From the NCBI RefSeq assembly GCF_013386585.1, contig NZ_JACARO010000065.1, positions 17,367-81,366 on the forward strand: DNA of 64,000 bases. The letters are read 5' to 3'. The DNA comes from Pseudomonas sp. P7548. GTDB lineage: Bacteria > Pseudomonadota > Gammaproteobacteria > Pseudomonadales > Pseudomonadaceae. The notes below the pieces were generated by a model. The model did not search any database, had not been told where the DNA came from, and was given only the letters and a program-made list of their open reading frames with translations. The stretch's first letter is position 1. Each line of letters begins with the position of its first letter. Both the position numbers and the translations under genes were made by a program. Shown here in pieces: positions 11,024 through 19,992 of the stretch.

Positions 11024-11902
11024 CTATTCCTCAAGCATCTTCATGGCACTGACCAGGCTGGTGCGCATGCGGCCAAATGACTGGCCCAGGCGTGCCAATT
11101 CGTCGCTGCCGCTGACGTCCATGGGTGGCACGTCGGTTTCACCCAGGCTGACCCGATCGGCCAGCGCCGACATCTGCCGCAGGCGACGGGTGACAAACAG
11201 GTGCACCGCCACGTTCAAGGCCACGAACAGCACGGCAAAAATCCCCAGCATCGACAGCATGTAGCTGTGCAGCAGGCTCCTGGCCCGTTGCAGCGGCAGG
11301 TCCAGTGGCACGGTGACCAGTTGTGCGCCGATGGTGTCGTTGAGCTTCCAGCCAAAGCCGTTGCTCGCGCCGTAGATGTCGACCATGGTTTTCGGCGCCG
11401 CCTCGGGTGTGCTGTGGCACGCCAGGCAAGCCCCGTCCTTGATCTGGATCGGCCGCGCGATGTACAGCGCGGCGCCTTTGTCGTCGGTGCGTTCGCCCAC
11501 CATCTCGTCTGTCTGTGGCTGGCTGCGCAGGCTGTTGATCAGGGTTTTTTCCCAGTCATTGGCCAGGTCGCGTGGGTTGGTGGGGTTGAGGGTGGCTTCC
11601 TTGTAGGCGTAGTCCGGGTAGGACTTGAGCAGCTCCTGCAGGTGCGAAATGGCGGCGAAGTCCGGCACCGACTGCGGCAGGAACTGGAACTTCAGGCGGT
11701 TCTCCAGCAGCGGCACGATCTGCTCGGCGGTGTAGGTGCTGGCGGCCGAGGCCGAGCGCATCAGCATGCGTGCAGTCTCCAGGGTTTCCCGGCGCGCGCT
11801 CTGCTGCAGCATATAGTTCGTGGAGAGGCTGGTGGCGATAAAACCGACGATGAACACCGCCAGGAACACCACGTTGAATTTGACCGCGAGCGACAGTTTC
11901 AT
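11024..11902 (-). CDS. Membrane sensor with Tll0287-like (DUF3365) haem-c domain and HAMP
   Basis: 292 aa. Transmembrane helix 1 at about residues 9-28, a periplasmic domain to about 210 with the c-type haem motif CLACH (Cys159, Cys162, His163), helix 2 at 212-236, then a HAMP linker ending the protein at residue 292. This periplasmic fold (DUF3365/Tll0287-like) is normally joined to a kinase or cyclase; here no output domain follows. The stop is ten bases before the start of the Ser/Thr kinase gene. I infer that HAMP output is passed to that soluble kinase by contact. Confidence 0.85.
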   Translation of the reverse strand: MKLSLAVKFNVVFLAVFIVGFIATSLSTNYMLQQSARRETLETARMLMRSASAASTYTAEQIVPLLENRLKFQFLPQSVPDFAAISHLQELLKSYPDYAYKEATLNPTNPRDLANDWEKTLINSLRSQPQTDEMVGERTDDKGAALYIARPIQIKDGACLACHSTPEAAPKTMVDIYGASNGFGWKLNDTIGAQLVTVPLDLPLQRARSLLHSYMLSMLGIFAVLFVALNVAVHLFVTRRLRQMSALADRVSLGETDVPPMDVSGSDELARLGQSFGRMRTSLVSAMKMLEE

Positions 11903-11932
11903 AAGGACCTTCAGGTACAGGCGTGGTGAGGA

Positions 11933-12781
11933 TCAGTGCGCATTCTTGCGGCGCTCCAGGCGCAGCAGTTCCAGCTCCCACTCCAGCACGCCGCCGCGGT
12001 TGACCTTTACCGCCTGGCGGAACGCCGGGTCGTTCAGGCGCGGGGCAAAGCGGCTGGCGAGCATCTGCTGGCTGAGGTTCAGCGGGCTGACCACCCAGGG
12101 CGCGATGTCGTCATAGGTGACGTCGCGCTCTTTTTTCGGCTCAGCCGCCTTGGGAACCTTTTTGCCGAGGGGCACCAATGGGTCGAGGAACTGGGGCGGC
12201 AAGGCGTCGATAAACGCCTGTTCGGGGCGCGGCACACTCCTGAGCGGCCCGTCGCCGTCGCGCTGGGCAAAGTCTTCGTGGCCCAGGGTGACGCTGCGGT
12301 CGGCCTTGCCACGGTTGTCGAGTTGGTTGACCACTTGGCTGCCGTCCTCGACGAACATCTCGGTCTGGTGCTTGCCTACATGGATCACGCTAGCGCTGCC
12401 GGTGAGGTTGAACGCCAGCCCTCCGGTGGTGACTGCCAGGTTCCCGTGGCTATTGCCCGCGACGGGTTGCAGCTTCAACCAGCCATTGAGCAGGTTGATC
12501 TGCGCGGCATTGCTGTTGGTCGCAATGAGGATGCGCGTGTCGGGCCCGAGTGCCAGGGTCGCTGCGGCGAACCCTTCGATCTGTATGCCGGCGGCGCCGG
12601 TTTGCAGGATGTCGCCACCTTGCAGGCGGGTGCCGGGGCCGACGGTATACAGCGCAGTGGCGCGGATCAGCTTCAGCGGTTTTTCCGCGTAGGCGATCAC
12701 GGCGATGCTGGCCGGCGCCGCGTGTGCCAGCGCAAGGGGCAGCAGGCTGGTGAGGAGTAGGGCAATCGAAAGTTTCTTCAC
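11933..12781 (-). CDS. FecR-domain periplasmic protein
   Basis: 282 aa from GTG 12781; an in-frame GTG at 12817 would put twelve charged residues before the signal peptide. The signal peptide (KKLSIALLLTSLLPLALAHA) is followed by a FecR-type beta domain: strands around LQGGDILQTGAAGIQIEGFAA, ALGPDTRI and LAVTTGGLAFNL. A Pro-rich linker and a basic, helical C-terminus close it. There is no membrane helix or LysM domain, so it is probably free in the periplasm. First gene of the sensor-kinase-phosphatase operon, 30 bp ahead of the next gene. Role unknown; a ligand- or wall-sensing partner is one possibility. Confidence 0.75.
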   Translation of the reverse strand: MKKLSIALLLTSLLPLALAHAAPASIAVIAYAEKPLKLIRATALYTVGPGTRLQGGDILQTGAAGIQIEGFAAATLALGPDTRILIATNSNAAQINLLNGWLKLQPVAGNSHGNLAVTTGGLAFNLTGSASVIHVGKHQTEMFVEDGSQVVNQLDNRGKADRSVTLGHEDFAQRDGDGPLRSVPRPEQAFIDALPPQFLDPLVPLGKKVPKAAEPKKERDVTYDDIAPWVVSPLNLSQQMLASRFAPRLNDPAFRQAVKVNRGGVLEWELELLRLERRKNAH

Positions 12782-12925
12782 GTTGGCGCCATCTATCGAA
12801 CACTTGGGGTCAGGCACCGATGCTGTGGGTACAGCCGGTGTTCATGCGTGCGCAAGGCATCGCAGGGCCGAAGGCTACCGGCTGGAAGGGCGAAGGAAGA
12901 AGACAATTATCTGCATGGAAATCGC

Positions 12926-12947
12926 TGATTTCGATTAAGCGAAATCA
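12926..12947. promoter_or_regulatory. Perfect inverted repeat, candidate operator
   Basis: TGATTTCG, six-base spacer ATTAAG, then CGAAATCA. It lies between two divergent units, the FecR-led operon (leftward) and the BLF1/CNF1-like gene (rightward). The form suits a dimeric repressor or activator; none is encoded next to it. Confidence 0.45.
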
Positions 12948-13065
12948 TGGAATAAAGCGTCGGGGGAGGGTGTTCTTTTGATGGTTTCCCGTGATTCGAA
13001 CGCTGTGCAAGAAGCGGCGACACGCCTGCGTTTTCCAACTGCTTGGCCCTCTGCCCGGAGCCCCT

Positions 13066-13764
13066 ATGTCCACTAAATGCATGAACGCGTTTTCATCCAC
13101 CAAGACCTTTCTGCAACAGAACTTCATGACGGCCAAGCGTATTCCTTCCGGGTTGGTTGCCGGCCTGAATGTGTTTGACGTCAACGATCACAAAGCCGGT
13201 GGCTTTCGCCTGGCGACCCTGGATAAACCGGGGGAGTACGGCAAGGTCGAGCGGCCGCTGATGGGGCACTGGGTGCCCCAGGGCAGTTTCTGTGACATTC
13301 CTGCCAACCCTGGCGCGACCGGCTACGTGTTCACGCCGGATTTCAGCGGTTGTTCGATCTTGATCGACCACATCGACGACACCACCTACCGGGTGTTCCA
13401 TGTGCAGGGCGGCAGCGATTACCTGAACAAGGAGTACCTGAGCCGTTTTGATGGGCATGGCCTGGGTTTCGCCACGGCGATGACGTTCGATGATTATGGC
13501 GAGGATGCCTACCCACGAGGCTTTGCCTTCATGAAGTTCGAAGAGGGCCGTTGGTGGATTTACTTCCAGCGCCAGAACGGCGTGGGGCTGAACTTTGCGT
13601 ACGGCAAGTTCCAGATGAATGGGGCGCAAACCGTGCGCGGCGGGGGGCGGATACCGGTGCCGAACCTCAAGCGTGAATCGCCGCGACATGGCGTGGTGCA
13701 CAGCGGCAAGCCGTTGCCGATGCCCGCCAGCCAACGTGCGGAGCTGAAGGTGGAGGTCTGGTAG
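13066..13764 (+). CDS. Small protein with BLF1/CNF1-like Thr-Cys-His deamidase signature
   Basis: 232 aa from ATG 13066, with GGAG upstream; longer in-frame starts lack a binding site. No signal peptide. Residues 88-114 read like the active-site region of the CNF1/BLF1 glutamine-deamidase fold: FTPDFSGCS, then strands and FHVQGG. Thr90, Cys96 and His112 match in order the Thr88, Cys94, His106 triad of Burkholderia BLF1, with the same Thr-to-Cys spacing and the same SGC core. The rest of the protein I do not recognise. Function is inferred from this motif only. It could equally be a non-toxic member of the fold. Confidence 0.5.
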   Translation: MSTKCMNAFSSTKTFLQQNFMTAKRIPSGLVAGLNVFDVNDHKAGGFRLATLDKPGEYGKVERPLMGHWVPQGSFCDIPANPGATGYVFTPDFSGCSILIDHIDDTTYRVFHVQGGSDYLNKEYLSRFDGHGLGFATAMTFDDYGEDAYPRGFAFMKFEEGRWWIYFQRQNGVGLNFAYGKFQMNGAQTVRGGGRIPVPNLKRESPRHGVVHSGKPLPMPASQRAELKVEVW

Positions 13765-13921
13765 GCGAGGCGTTTTCGCCGGGTCTGGAAAAAATCGGGA
13801 ATAAATACTTCAGGTCGGTTGTTCATCCTGCAGACGCTGACAACCCGCCGCGATCGACTACTGATGGATCCCAAAAATGATTGACCAGACCCTTCTCGAC
13901 CCTTCTTCCGGCAGACGAACA

Positions 13922-14473
13922 ATGAGCAACACCGACCCCGACGTTGTAGCGCGCCGCAATCGCCTGGCGTTGATGGCACTGCAGGTGATTGGCCTGGTGG
14001 TGCTGGTGCTCTGTGCGATTGACGCACAGCGTGCCCAGGCCCAGGACCTCCCGGAATCGGCCGCGGGGGCAGCGAAACATGTGCTGATGACCGTGCAGGC
14101 CACGGGTGTGCAGATCTACACCTGCACCAAGGACAGCAACGGTCAGTTGAGCTGGCAGTTTCGCGAGCCGCTGGCCACGTTGATGATCAACGGCAAGACC
14201 GTCGGCCGGCATTTCGCCGGGCCGACCTGGCAGCTGGATGACCGCAGTGCGGTAGTGGGCAAGGTGCTTGCCCAGGCCCCGGGGGCCGGCCCCAAGGACA
14301 TCCCGCTGTTGCGCCTGGAGGTGGTCGACCATCAGGGCGAAGGTGGGCTGGCGCAGGTGGTTGCCGTGGAGCGCTTGCATACGTTGGGCGGTGTGTTCAG
14401 TGGCAGCTGCGAGCAAGCCGGTGAACTGCACGTGGAACCCTACAGCGCCGACTACCGCTTCCTCGGCCAATAG
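13922..14473 (+). CDS. DUF3455-like exported protein
   Basis: 183 aa from ATG 13922; ATG 13877 is an alternative adding 15 residues, and neither has a strong binding site. A hydrophobic N-terminal segment (LMALQVIGLVVLVLCAI) followed by AQAQ suggests export. The body has GVQIYTCTKDSNGQLSWQFREPLATL and HFAGPTWQLDDRS, the pattern of the DUF3455 family. Family function is unknown. It stands alone ahead of a porin gene. Confidence 0.65.
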   Translation: MSNTDPDVVARRNRLALMALQVIGLVVLVLCAIDAQRAQAQDLPESAAGAAKHVLMTVQATGVQIYTCTKDSNGQLSWQFREPLATLMINGKTVGRHFAGPTWQLDDRSAVVGKVLAQAPGAGPKDIPLLRLEVVDHQGEGGLAQVVAVERLHTLGGVFSGSCEQAGELHVEPYSADYRFLGQ

Positions 14474-14479
14474 CTTCAC

Positions 14480-14498
14480 CCCGAACCGCTCGGTTCGG
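14480..14498 (+). terminator. Short hairpin after the DUF3455 gene
   Basis: CCGAACCG followed by CGGTTCGG forms a compact stem just after the stop at 14473. There is no T-run, so termination is uncertain. Confidence 0.25.
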
Positions 14499-14599
14499 TA
14501 CTGACAACCCCTTATCTGGATTCACGCTTTGCGCCGATCCCATTCGGCGTGCGGCAACGCTGTGCCTGTCAATCAACCAAAAAAACCAGGAGCTTTTAC

Positions 14600-15352
14600 A
14601 TGATCACTCGTTTACTCGCCGTTACTGCGCTCACTGTGGTGGCTTGCGCCTGCGCCCAAGCGGCCGAAGGCCCCACCGACTGGACCGGTTTCTACGGTGG
14701 CTTGAGTGCCGGCTACGGCTTTGGTGGCGACGGTGACGTCAACACCAAGGGCCAGGCGGCACCGAACATCGCCAATATCAACGGTGGCGCCCGCCCGGGG
14801 CGGGTCGACCTGGACCGCAATGGCCTGCTGGGCGGTGCGCAGATCGGCTACAACTACCAGTTTGGCCAATGGGTTGCCGGCATCGAGGCCGATATCTCCC
14901 ACACCGACCTGCAAGACAGCCGCACTATCGGCACCTCGCAACTCAACACTCACTTGGCGCTGAACAATAAATTCGAATCGAAGATCAAGTACCTCGGTAC
15001 CCTGCGCGGCCGCTTCGGTTATGCCTTCGACCACACCCTGATCTACGGCACGGCCGGTTTGGCCTACGGTGAAACCAGCCAGAGCGTCGACATGTTCGGC
15101 CCTACCGGCAATACCCAGTTCAGCGGTGATCAAAGCCACTTCAAGATGGGTTACACCGTGGGCGCCGGTATCGAACAGGCGATTACCCAGAACCTGTCGT
15201 TCAAGACCGAATACCTGTACTACGACCTGGGCGAAGACAAGCTGAACGTGGCGGTGATTCCCGGCAGTGGCGGGGCGGGCACCGGGTACGATTCCAAGTT
15301 CAAGAACGATGGGCAGATGCTGCGCGTGGGGCTGAACTGGAAGTTTGATTGA
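14600..15352 (+). CDS. Outer-membrane beta-barrel protein (Omp25/Opa-like porin family)
   Basis: 250 aa from ATG 14600, with AGGAG eight bases upstream. Signal peptide cleaved after ACAQA. The mature protein begins WTGFYGGLSAGYGFGGDG, and alternating strands include GGAQIGYNYQFGQWVAGIEADIS, YLGTLRGRFGYAFDHTLIYGTAGLAYG and YTVGAGIEQAITQNLSFKTEYLYYDLG. The last residues (LRVGLNWKFD) end in an aromatic-rich C-terminal strand as outer-membrane barrels do. This is the layout of Omp25/Omp31-type 8-strand barrels. Its role is structural or adhesive in other bacteria and unknown here. Confidence 0.85.
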   Translation: MITRLLAVTALTVVACACAQAAEGPTDWTGFYGGLSAGYGFGGDGDVNTKGQAAPNIANINGGARPGRVDLDRNGLLGGAQIGYNYQFGQWVAGIEADISHTDLQDSRTIGTSQLNTHLALNNKFESKIKYLGTLRGRFGYAFDHTLIYGTAGLAYGETSQSVDMFGPTGNTQFSGDQSHFKMGYTVGAGIEQAITQNLSFKTEYLYYDLGEDKLNVAVIPGSGGAGTGYDSKFKNDGQMLRVGLNWKFD

Positions 15353-15368
15353 CGTGCTGCACAGGGCC

Positions 15369-16196
15369 TCAGGCGCAGGCGCGTGAGGCTTTCAATGGGC
15401 GCGCCGGTCGGTGTTGGTAGAACTGACCCTGGCGCGCCTTGCGGTGTTTGCGGGACTGGAAGGTGTTCCAGGTGGTGAAGTCGAAGCGCGTGGCCGAGAC
15501 GACGTTTTCCTGGATAAGCATGATGGGGGCCGGTGTGATCACGTTTGCGTAGTGGGTATTGAGCGTGACTTCGAGCGTGTCTTTGTCGCGGTAGCCGCTG
15601 AGCAGGGGGATCAGGGTGAAGGCGTGGTCCACACCGTCCGACTCAGTCGGCCCGCCAACCACGGCAACAATGCCTACATACACTTTTCGGTCACTGAAAC
15701 TGAACATGCACGGCACTTGTTGTTGAATCGACTCCTTGAGCAACGTCTTGAACGGTGTGCCTTCAAGAATGCCGAGGGTCAACTGCCAGTCCAACTGCGT
15801 GGCATTTTCGAGACTCAGGCGGCTGCTTTTGGACAGGACATACAACCTTGCCCAGCAAAAAGGCATGAGCATCGATGTCAGCCCGACTTGCAGCAGGAAC
15901 ACCCAGAGCGTGCAGTTTTTTTCATTGGCAATATCGAGTTGCACCAACTGGGAACCCAGATAGTCACTGTAGTCGGTCGGGACCAACCTACCGCCCGCGT
16001 ACAGGTTCTGATTTGACACGACCAGTACTAGAGCACTCAAGAAGGTGGCTGCAAGCAGGCAAGCGACTCCCAGTCGCGCTACCTGCAGATAAAGTAACTG
16101 CCCATCGAAGCGATGCAGGCGGCAGTAGTAATAGGGGTGTTTGATGCAGACCAGATAACCGCTGACCAGCAGTGGCAGAATGATTAGCAGGCCCAT
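15369..16196 (-). CDS. Uncharacterised inner-membrane protein
   Basis: 275 aa, not recognised. Membrane segments at about residues 1-17, 40-62 and 98-118 in the N-terminal half; a soluble, probably cytoplasmic C-terminal half of about 150 residues (beta-rich, VYVGIVAVVGGPTESDG) ends in a very basic tail (SRKHRKARQ). Its start overlaps the end of the small gene 16184-16384 by 13 bp, so the two are likely co-translated. Context gives no function. Confidence 0.7.
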   Translation of the reverse strand: MGLLIILPLLVSGYLVCIKHPYYYCRLHRFDGQLLYLQVARLGVACLLAATFLSALVLVVSNQNLYAGGRLVPTDYSDYLGSQLVQLDIANEKNCTLWVFLLQVGLTSMLMPFCWARLYVLSKSSRLSLENATQLDWQLTLGILEGTPFKTLLKESIQQQVPCMFSFSDRKVYVGIVAVVGGPTESDGVDHAFTLIPLLSGYRDKDTLEVTLNTHYANVITPAPIMLIQENVVSATRFDFTTWNTFQSRKHRKARQGQFYQHRPARPLKASRACA

Positions 16197-16384
16197 GATT
16201 CGTCAGTCTCCATTTTGCGGATCTGGCGTATCGCATTCCGATAGTTTTGCGAGGACATGATCTCGACGGGGTCCAGCGAGATGTACCTGCCCGTGATCTT
16301 CCAGGTCTTGAGCGACTTGACGGCCTTCGCGGTCGCCAGTTCATCCGGGGTGGGTTTACTGCACAGCAGATGCAATCCAAACAT
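16184..16384 (-). CDS. Small uncharacterised protein coupled to a membrane protein
   Basis: 66 aa, MFGLHLLCSKPTPDELATA at the N-terminus, mostly helical and hydrophilic. The 13-bp overlap with the following membrane-protein gene and protein-like composition support it. No family recognised; it may form a complex with the membrane protein. Confidence 0.55.
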   Translation of the reverse strand: MFGLHLLCSKPTPDELATAKAVKSLKTWKITGRYISLDPVEIMSSQNYRNAIRQIRKMETDESWAC

Positions 16385-16506
16385 AGCGACAACCTCGAAA
16401 AGAAGTAGCCAGTTTTATAGCAAGCGCTCCCAGGCCTTCACCACTGATGGCCGTCACGCCACTGTCGCCAGTTCCCGTAGGAAAGATCTCCATTCGCCCG
16501 TGCGGC

Positions 16507-17085
16507 CTAAAACGTGGGCGGGGTTATCACCCAGATCACCACGGTTTCCACCTTGCCCGGGTTGCCGTAGCGATGGGGCTCGTTGCTGGCAAAGCTGAAA
16601 CTGTCACCCTCATCCAGCAAAAAGCGCCGCTCACCCACCCACAACTCAAACTGCCCACTCAGTACGTACCCGGCTTCCTCACCCTCATGGCTGTAGCTCT
16701 CTTGGCTGTAGGTGCCCGGAGGAAAGCACGAGTGCAGCATTTCGAGCTGGTGATTGGGCAACGGCGTCAGCAGTTGGTCGACAATGCCGTCTTCGTAGCG
16801 AATGCTCTGGCGGTTGCTCCTGCGCACCACATAACCTTCGTCCTCCGCTGCCGGCACGGTTTCGCTGGCGAAGAACCACTGGATGGTCACCCCCAGGCTG
16901 CGGGCGATATTAAACAGTGCCGGGATCGACGGATAAGCCAGGTTGCGCTCCAGCTGGCTCAGGTAGCCAGCGGTCAATTCGCTCATCTGTGCCAGGTCCG
17001 TCAGTGTCAGGCCGCGAGCCTTGCGCAGGCCGCGAATACGGGTGCCCAGAAACAATTGCGCTGATTCGTCGTTCAAAGCGTCCAC
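16507..17085 (-). CDS. XRE-cupin transcriptional regulator
   Basis: 192 aa from GTG 17085. N-terminal Cro/CI helix-turn-helix, residues 14-70 (IRGLRKARGLTLTDLAQMSELTAGYLSQLERNLAYPSIPALFNIA), then a cupin_2 beta barrel (HEGEEAGYVLSGQFELWVGERRFLLDEGDSFSFASNEPHRYGNPG). This design belongs to small-molecule-sensing regulators of amine and amino-acid catabolism such as PuuR. It overlaps the oxidoreductase gene stop by 13 bp, so it is co-transcribed with it and probably controls it. The AT-rich palindrome at 19081-19111 is a candidate binding site. Confidence 0.88.
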   Translation of the reverse strand: MDALNDESAQLFLGTRIRGLRKARGLTLTDLAQMSELTAGYLSQLERNLAYPSIPALFNIARSLGVTIQWFFASETVPAAEDEGYVVRRSNRQSIRYEDGIVDQLLTPLPNHQLEMLHSCFPPGTYSQESYSHEGEEAGYVLSGQFELWVGERRFLLDEGDSFSFASNEPHRYGNPGKVETVVIWVITPPTF

Positions 17086-19028
17086 GCTACCTTCAGTCCT
17101 TCATAGATCGCCTCTTCGGCGGTGCGCGGTGCCAGGCAATCGCCGATGCGATCGAAGGGCACCAACCCATGCAATTGTGCGCCTAGAGTGTCTACCGGCT
17201 GATGGCCTTGGCACAACACCAGGGTGTCGACCGATTCGAGCAACATCGGCTCACCGCTGGCGGTGTGTTGCAGGTACACGGTGCTGTCATCGCAGCCGTA
17301 GAGGCGGGCGTAGGGAATGATCGGGATGCCCAGGCGGTGCAGCTCGCCGGCCAGCTGATCGCGCACATACAGCGGCAAGTTTTCCCCGCAATGCGTACCG
17401 TTGACCGCCAGTTGCACGGCGTGGCCGGCGCGCACCAGACGTTCGGCAATGCCAGGGCCGATCCAGTCGCAGCGCCAGTCGACCACCACCACCGAACGAC
17501 CCAGTTCAACCTCCCCGCGCAGCACTTGCCAGGCGTCGACCACTTGCAGCTCGCCTCCTTGTTCGAAGGCGGGCCAATAGGGTTCGGCGCCGGTGGCGAT
17601 GATCACGTGATCGGGCTTTTCCCGCTCCACCAGGGTGCGATCAACCCGCGTATTGCGCACCACGCGTACGCCCGCCAACTCCATCTCCCGTTGCAGGTTG
17701 GTGCTGGCGCCGCCGAACTCGCTGCGCCGTGGCAGCAACTGCGCCAGAAGCACCTGGCCACCCAATTGCCCACTGGCTTCATAAAGTGTCACCGCGTGCC
17801 CGCGTTGCGCCGCCACGGCCGCTGCTTTCATCCCGGCCGGGCCACCGCCGACCACCATCACGCGCTTGCGCGTCATCGCTGGGCGCAGGTCGCCGAATTG
17901 CAGCTCGCGGCCGGTCTCCGGATGCTGGATGCAGGAGATCGGCAACCCCTTGTGAAAGTGACCGATACACGCCTGGTTGCAGGCAATGCATGCCCGTACA
18001 TCCTCGGCATGACTGTCGAGGGTTTTGGCTGGCATCAACGGGTCGCAGATCAGCGCGCGCGTCATACCGCACACATCGGCCTGGCCTCGCGCCAGGATCA
18101 ACTCGGCCTCCTGGGGCTGGTTGATTCGCCCGGTGACAAATAGCGGAATCGACAGGCTGGCCTTGAACGCGGCCGCCTCATCTGCCAGGTACGCGGCGGC
18201 AATCGCCATGGGCGGCACGATATGAATCGCGCCCCCCAGCGACGCCGACGTACCCGCGACGATATGCACATAATCCAGCTGCATTTGCAGGCTCTGCACC
18301 GCTTCCAGGGATTCACTTTCGGTGAGGCCGTCGGCATCGCGCTCGTCGGCCGAAATACGCAGGCCGATGATGAAGTGCTCGTCGGTGGCTTGCCGCACGG
18401 CGGCGATGATTTCCCGCAGGAACCTCAGCCGTTGCTCAAGCGAACCGTTGTACCCGTCGGTGCGCCGGTTGACCCGTGGGTTGAGAAACTGCGCCGGCAA
18501 GTACCCATGGCTCGCAACCACTTCCACGCCGTCGATCCCCGCTTGATGCAACCGCGAGGCTGCTGCCGCGTAGCCCGCGACGATCTCGTCGATCATCGGC
18601 TGGTCCAGCGCCCGAGGCATCACCCGGAACCGTTCGTTGGGCACCCCTGACGCGGAGTACGCCACTGCCAGCAGGCCATCGGCCGACTCCATGATTTCGC
18701 GGCCCGGGTGAAAGATCTGCGACAACACCACCGTGCCGTGGGCATGGCAGGTCTCGGCCAGTTCGCGGTAGCCGTCGATGCAGGTATCGTCCGTGGCCAT
18801 CAGCACATGGGAGGTGTACCGCGCGCTGTCGTGCACCCCGGCCACCTGCAACACAATCAGCCCCACGCCGCCTGCTGAGCGGGCCCGGTGGTAGGCGATC
18901 AACTGCGGGTTGACCCGGTTGTCGGTGGGCATCGACGTGTCGTGCCCGCTAGACATGATCCGGTTCTTCAGGCGTTTGCCCCGCAGTTGCAGGGGCTCGA
19001 ACAGATGGGGAAAGGCAGTGTGCGACAT
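17073..19028 (-). CDS. NADH:flavin oxidoreductase, TMADH/2,4-dienoyl-CoA reductase type
   Basis: 651 aa. Residues 1-330: old-yellow-enzyme TIM barrel binding FMN (FPHLFEPLQLRGKRLKNRIMSSGHD, GVDGVEVVASHGYLPAQFLNPRVNRRTDGYNG). Around 343-366 the 4Fe-4S motif CIACNQACI...SC is intact. Then a nucleotide-binding Rossmann domain (RVMVVGGGPAGMKAAAVAAQRGH) for FAD and NAD(P)H. This is the trimethylamine dehydrogenase, 2,4-dienoyl-CoA reductase and dimethylglycine/stachydrine demethylase family. The substrate cannot be chosen from sequence. The neighbouring acyl-CoA and decarboxylase genes on the other strand suggest a joint catabolic route. Confidence 0.9.
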   Translation of the reverse strand: MSHTAFPHLFEPLQLRGKRLKNRIMSSGHDTSMPTDNRVNPQLIAYHRARSAGGVGLIVLQVAGVHDSARYTSHVLMATDDTCIDGYRELAETCHAHGTVVLSQIFHPGREIMESADGLLAVAYSASGVPNERFRVMPRALDQPMIDEIVAGYAAAASRLHQAGIDGVEVVASHGYLPAQFLNPRVNRRTDGYNGSLEQRLRFLREIIAAVRQATDEHFIIGLRISADERDADGLTESESLEAVQSLQMQLDYVHIVAGTSASLGGAIHIVPPMAIAAAYLADEAAAFKASLSIPLFVTGRINQPQEAELILARGQADVCGMTRALICDPLMPAKTLDSHAEDVRACIACNQACIGHFHKGLPISCIQHPETGRELQFGDLRPAMTRKRVMVVGGGPAGMKAAAVAAQRGHAVTLYEASGQLGGQVLLAQLLPRRSEFGGASTNLQREMELAGVRVVRNTRVDRTLVEREKPDHVIIATGAEPYWPAFEQGGELQVVDAWQVLRGEVELGRSVVVVDWRCDWIGPGIAERLVRAGHAVQLAVNGTHCGENLPLYVRDQLAGELHRLGIPIIPYARLYGCDDSTVYLQHTASGEPMLLESVDTLVLCQGHQPVDTLGAQLHGLVPFDRIGDCLAPRTAEEAIYEGLKVAWTL

Positions 19029-19080
19029 GGTGCGAATACTCCAGGCGCGGTTATTGTTATTTTTCTATAGGAGGCGAGCG

Positions 19081-19111
19081 CCAGTAAAAAATCAACCTGT
19101 TTTTTTACTGG
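19081..19111. promoter_or_regulatory. AT-rich palindrome and T-tract repeats in the divergent promoter region
   Basis: CCAGTAAAAAA and TTTTTTACTGG flank a 9-base centre. Related tracts (GGTTTTTCAG, GTTTTTCTACTG) follow to 19145. It lies between the oxidoreductase (leftward) and the class II aldolase (rightward). Candidate operator, perhaps for the cupin-XRE regulator. Confidence 0.45.
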
Positions 19112-19192
19112 TGCTGGTTTTTCAGAGGTGCTTGTTTTTCTACTGAAGAGTGGATTAGCGTCGGCACCACCCACCCCGCCCGGAGCATAAAA

Positions 19193-19951
19193 ATGACTCA
19201 CTCCACCGAACAGCAACTGCGTGAAGAGCTTGCAGCGTGCTACCGCTTGATTGCGCACTACCGCATGAGCGACCTGATCTTTACCCACATTTCGGTGCGC
19301 ATCCCCGGGCCGGACCATCACTTCCTGATCAACCCCTACGGGCTGATGTTCGATGAGATCACCGCCTCCAGCCTGGTGAAGATCGGCCTGGATGGGCGTG
19401 CGGTGGAACCCTCGGCCTATGCGGTCAACCCGGCTGGTTTTGTCATCCACAGTGCGATCCATGGCGCTCGTGAAGACGCCCAGTGCGTGCTGCACACTCA
19501 CACCCGTGCGGGCTGCGCGGTGGCGGCGCTGGAGTGCGGGCTGTTGCCGGTCAACCAGATCTCCATGGAGTTCTACGGCAAGGTTGCCTATCACGACTAC
19601 GAAGGCGTCGCCCTGGACATGGACGAGCAGCGGCGACTGGTGGCCGACCTCGGTGACAAACCGGTGCTGATGCTGCGCAACCATGGCTTGCTCACGGTGG
19701 GCGAGACCGTCAGCCAGGCGTTCCTGCGCATGTACTACCTGGAGAAAGCCTGCGATATCCAGATCGCCGCCCAGGCCTGCGGTACGCTGATCCTGCCGTC
19801 TGCCGAGGTGTGTGCCTACACCGAACAGCAATTCAACAACCCTGACCGGCCACGGGAGGAGGGCGAACTGGTTGACCTGGACGCCATGCAATTGGCCTGG
19901 GCGGCGTTGCTGCGGATGCTGGATCGGGTGTCGCCGGGTTACCGGGACTGA
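19193..19951 (+). CDS. Class II aldolase/adducin family protein
   Basis: 252 aa from ATG 19193, with CCGGAG upstream. Class II aldolase fold with Zn-binding histidines in HTHTRAGCAV and in LRNHGLLTVG, and ISVRIPGPDHHFLINPYG near the N-terminus. Many members of this subgroup (long form with YYLEKACDIQIAAQ) are decarboxylases or aldolases of unknown substrate rather than fuculose-phosphate aldolase. Divergent to the flavin oxidoreductase and upstream of the BetI-like regulator; the shared catabolic cluster is inferred. Confidence 0.85.
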   Translation: MTHSTEQQLREELAACYRLIAHYRMSDLIFTHISVRIPGPDHHFLINPYGLMFDEITASSLVKIGLDGRAVEPSAYAVNPAGFVIHSAIHGAREDAQCVLHTHTRAGCAVAALECGLLPVNQISMEFYGKVAYHDYEGVALDMDEQRRLVADLGDKPVLMLRNHGLLTVGETVSQAFLRMYYLEKACDIQIAAQACGTLILPSAEVCAYTEQQFNNPDRPREEGELVDLDAMQLAWAALLRMLDRVSPGYRD

Positions 19952-19992
19952 TGTAGAGTCTGGCTGCCGACTCAACTGCAGGAAACCCCCGC

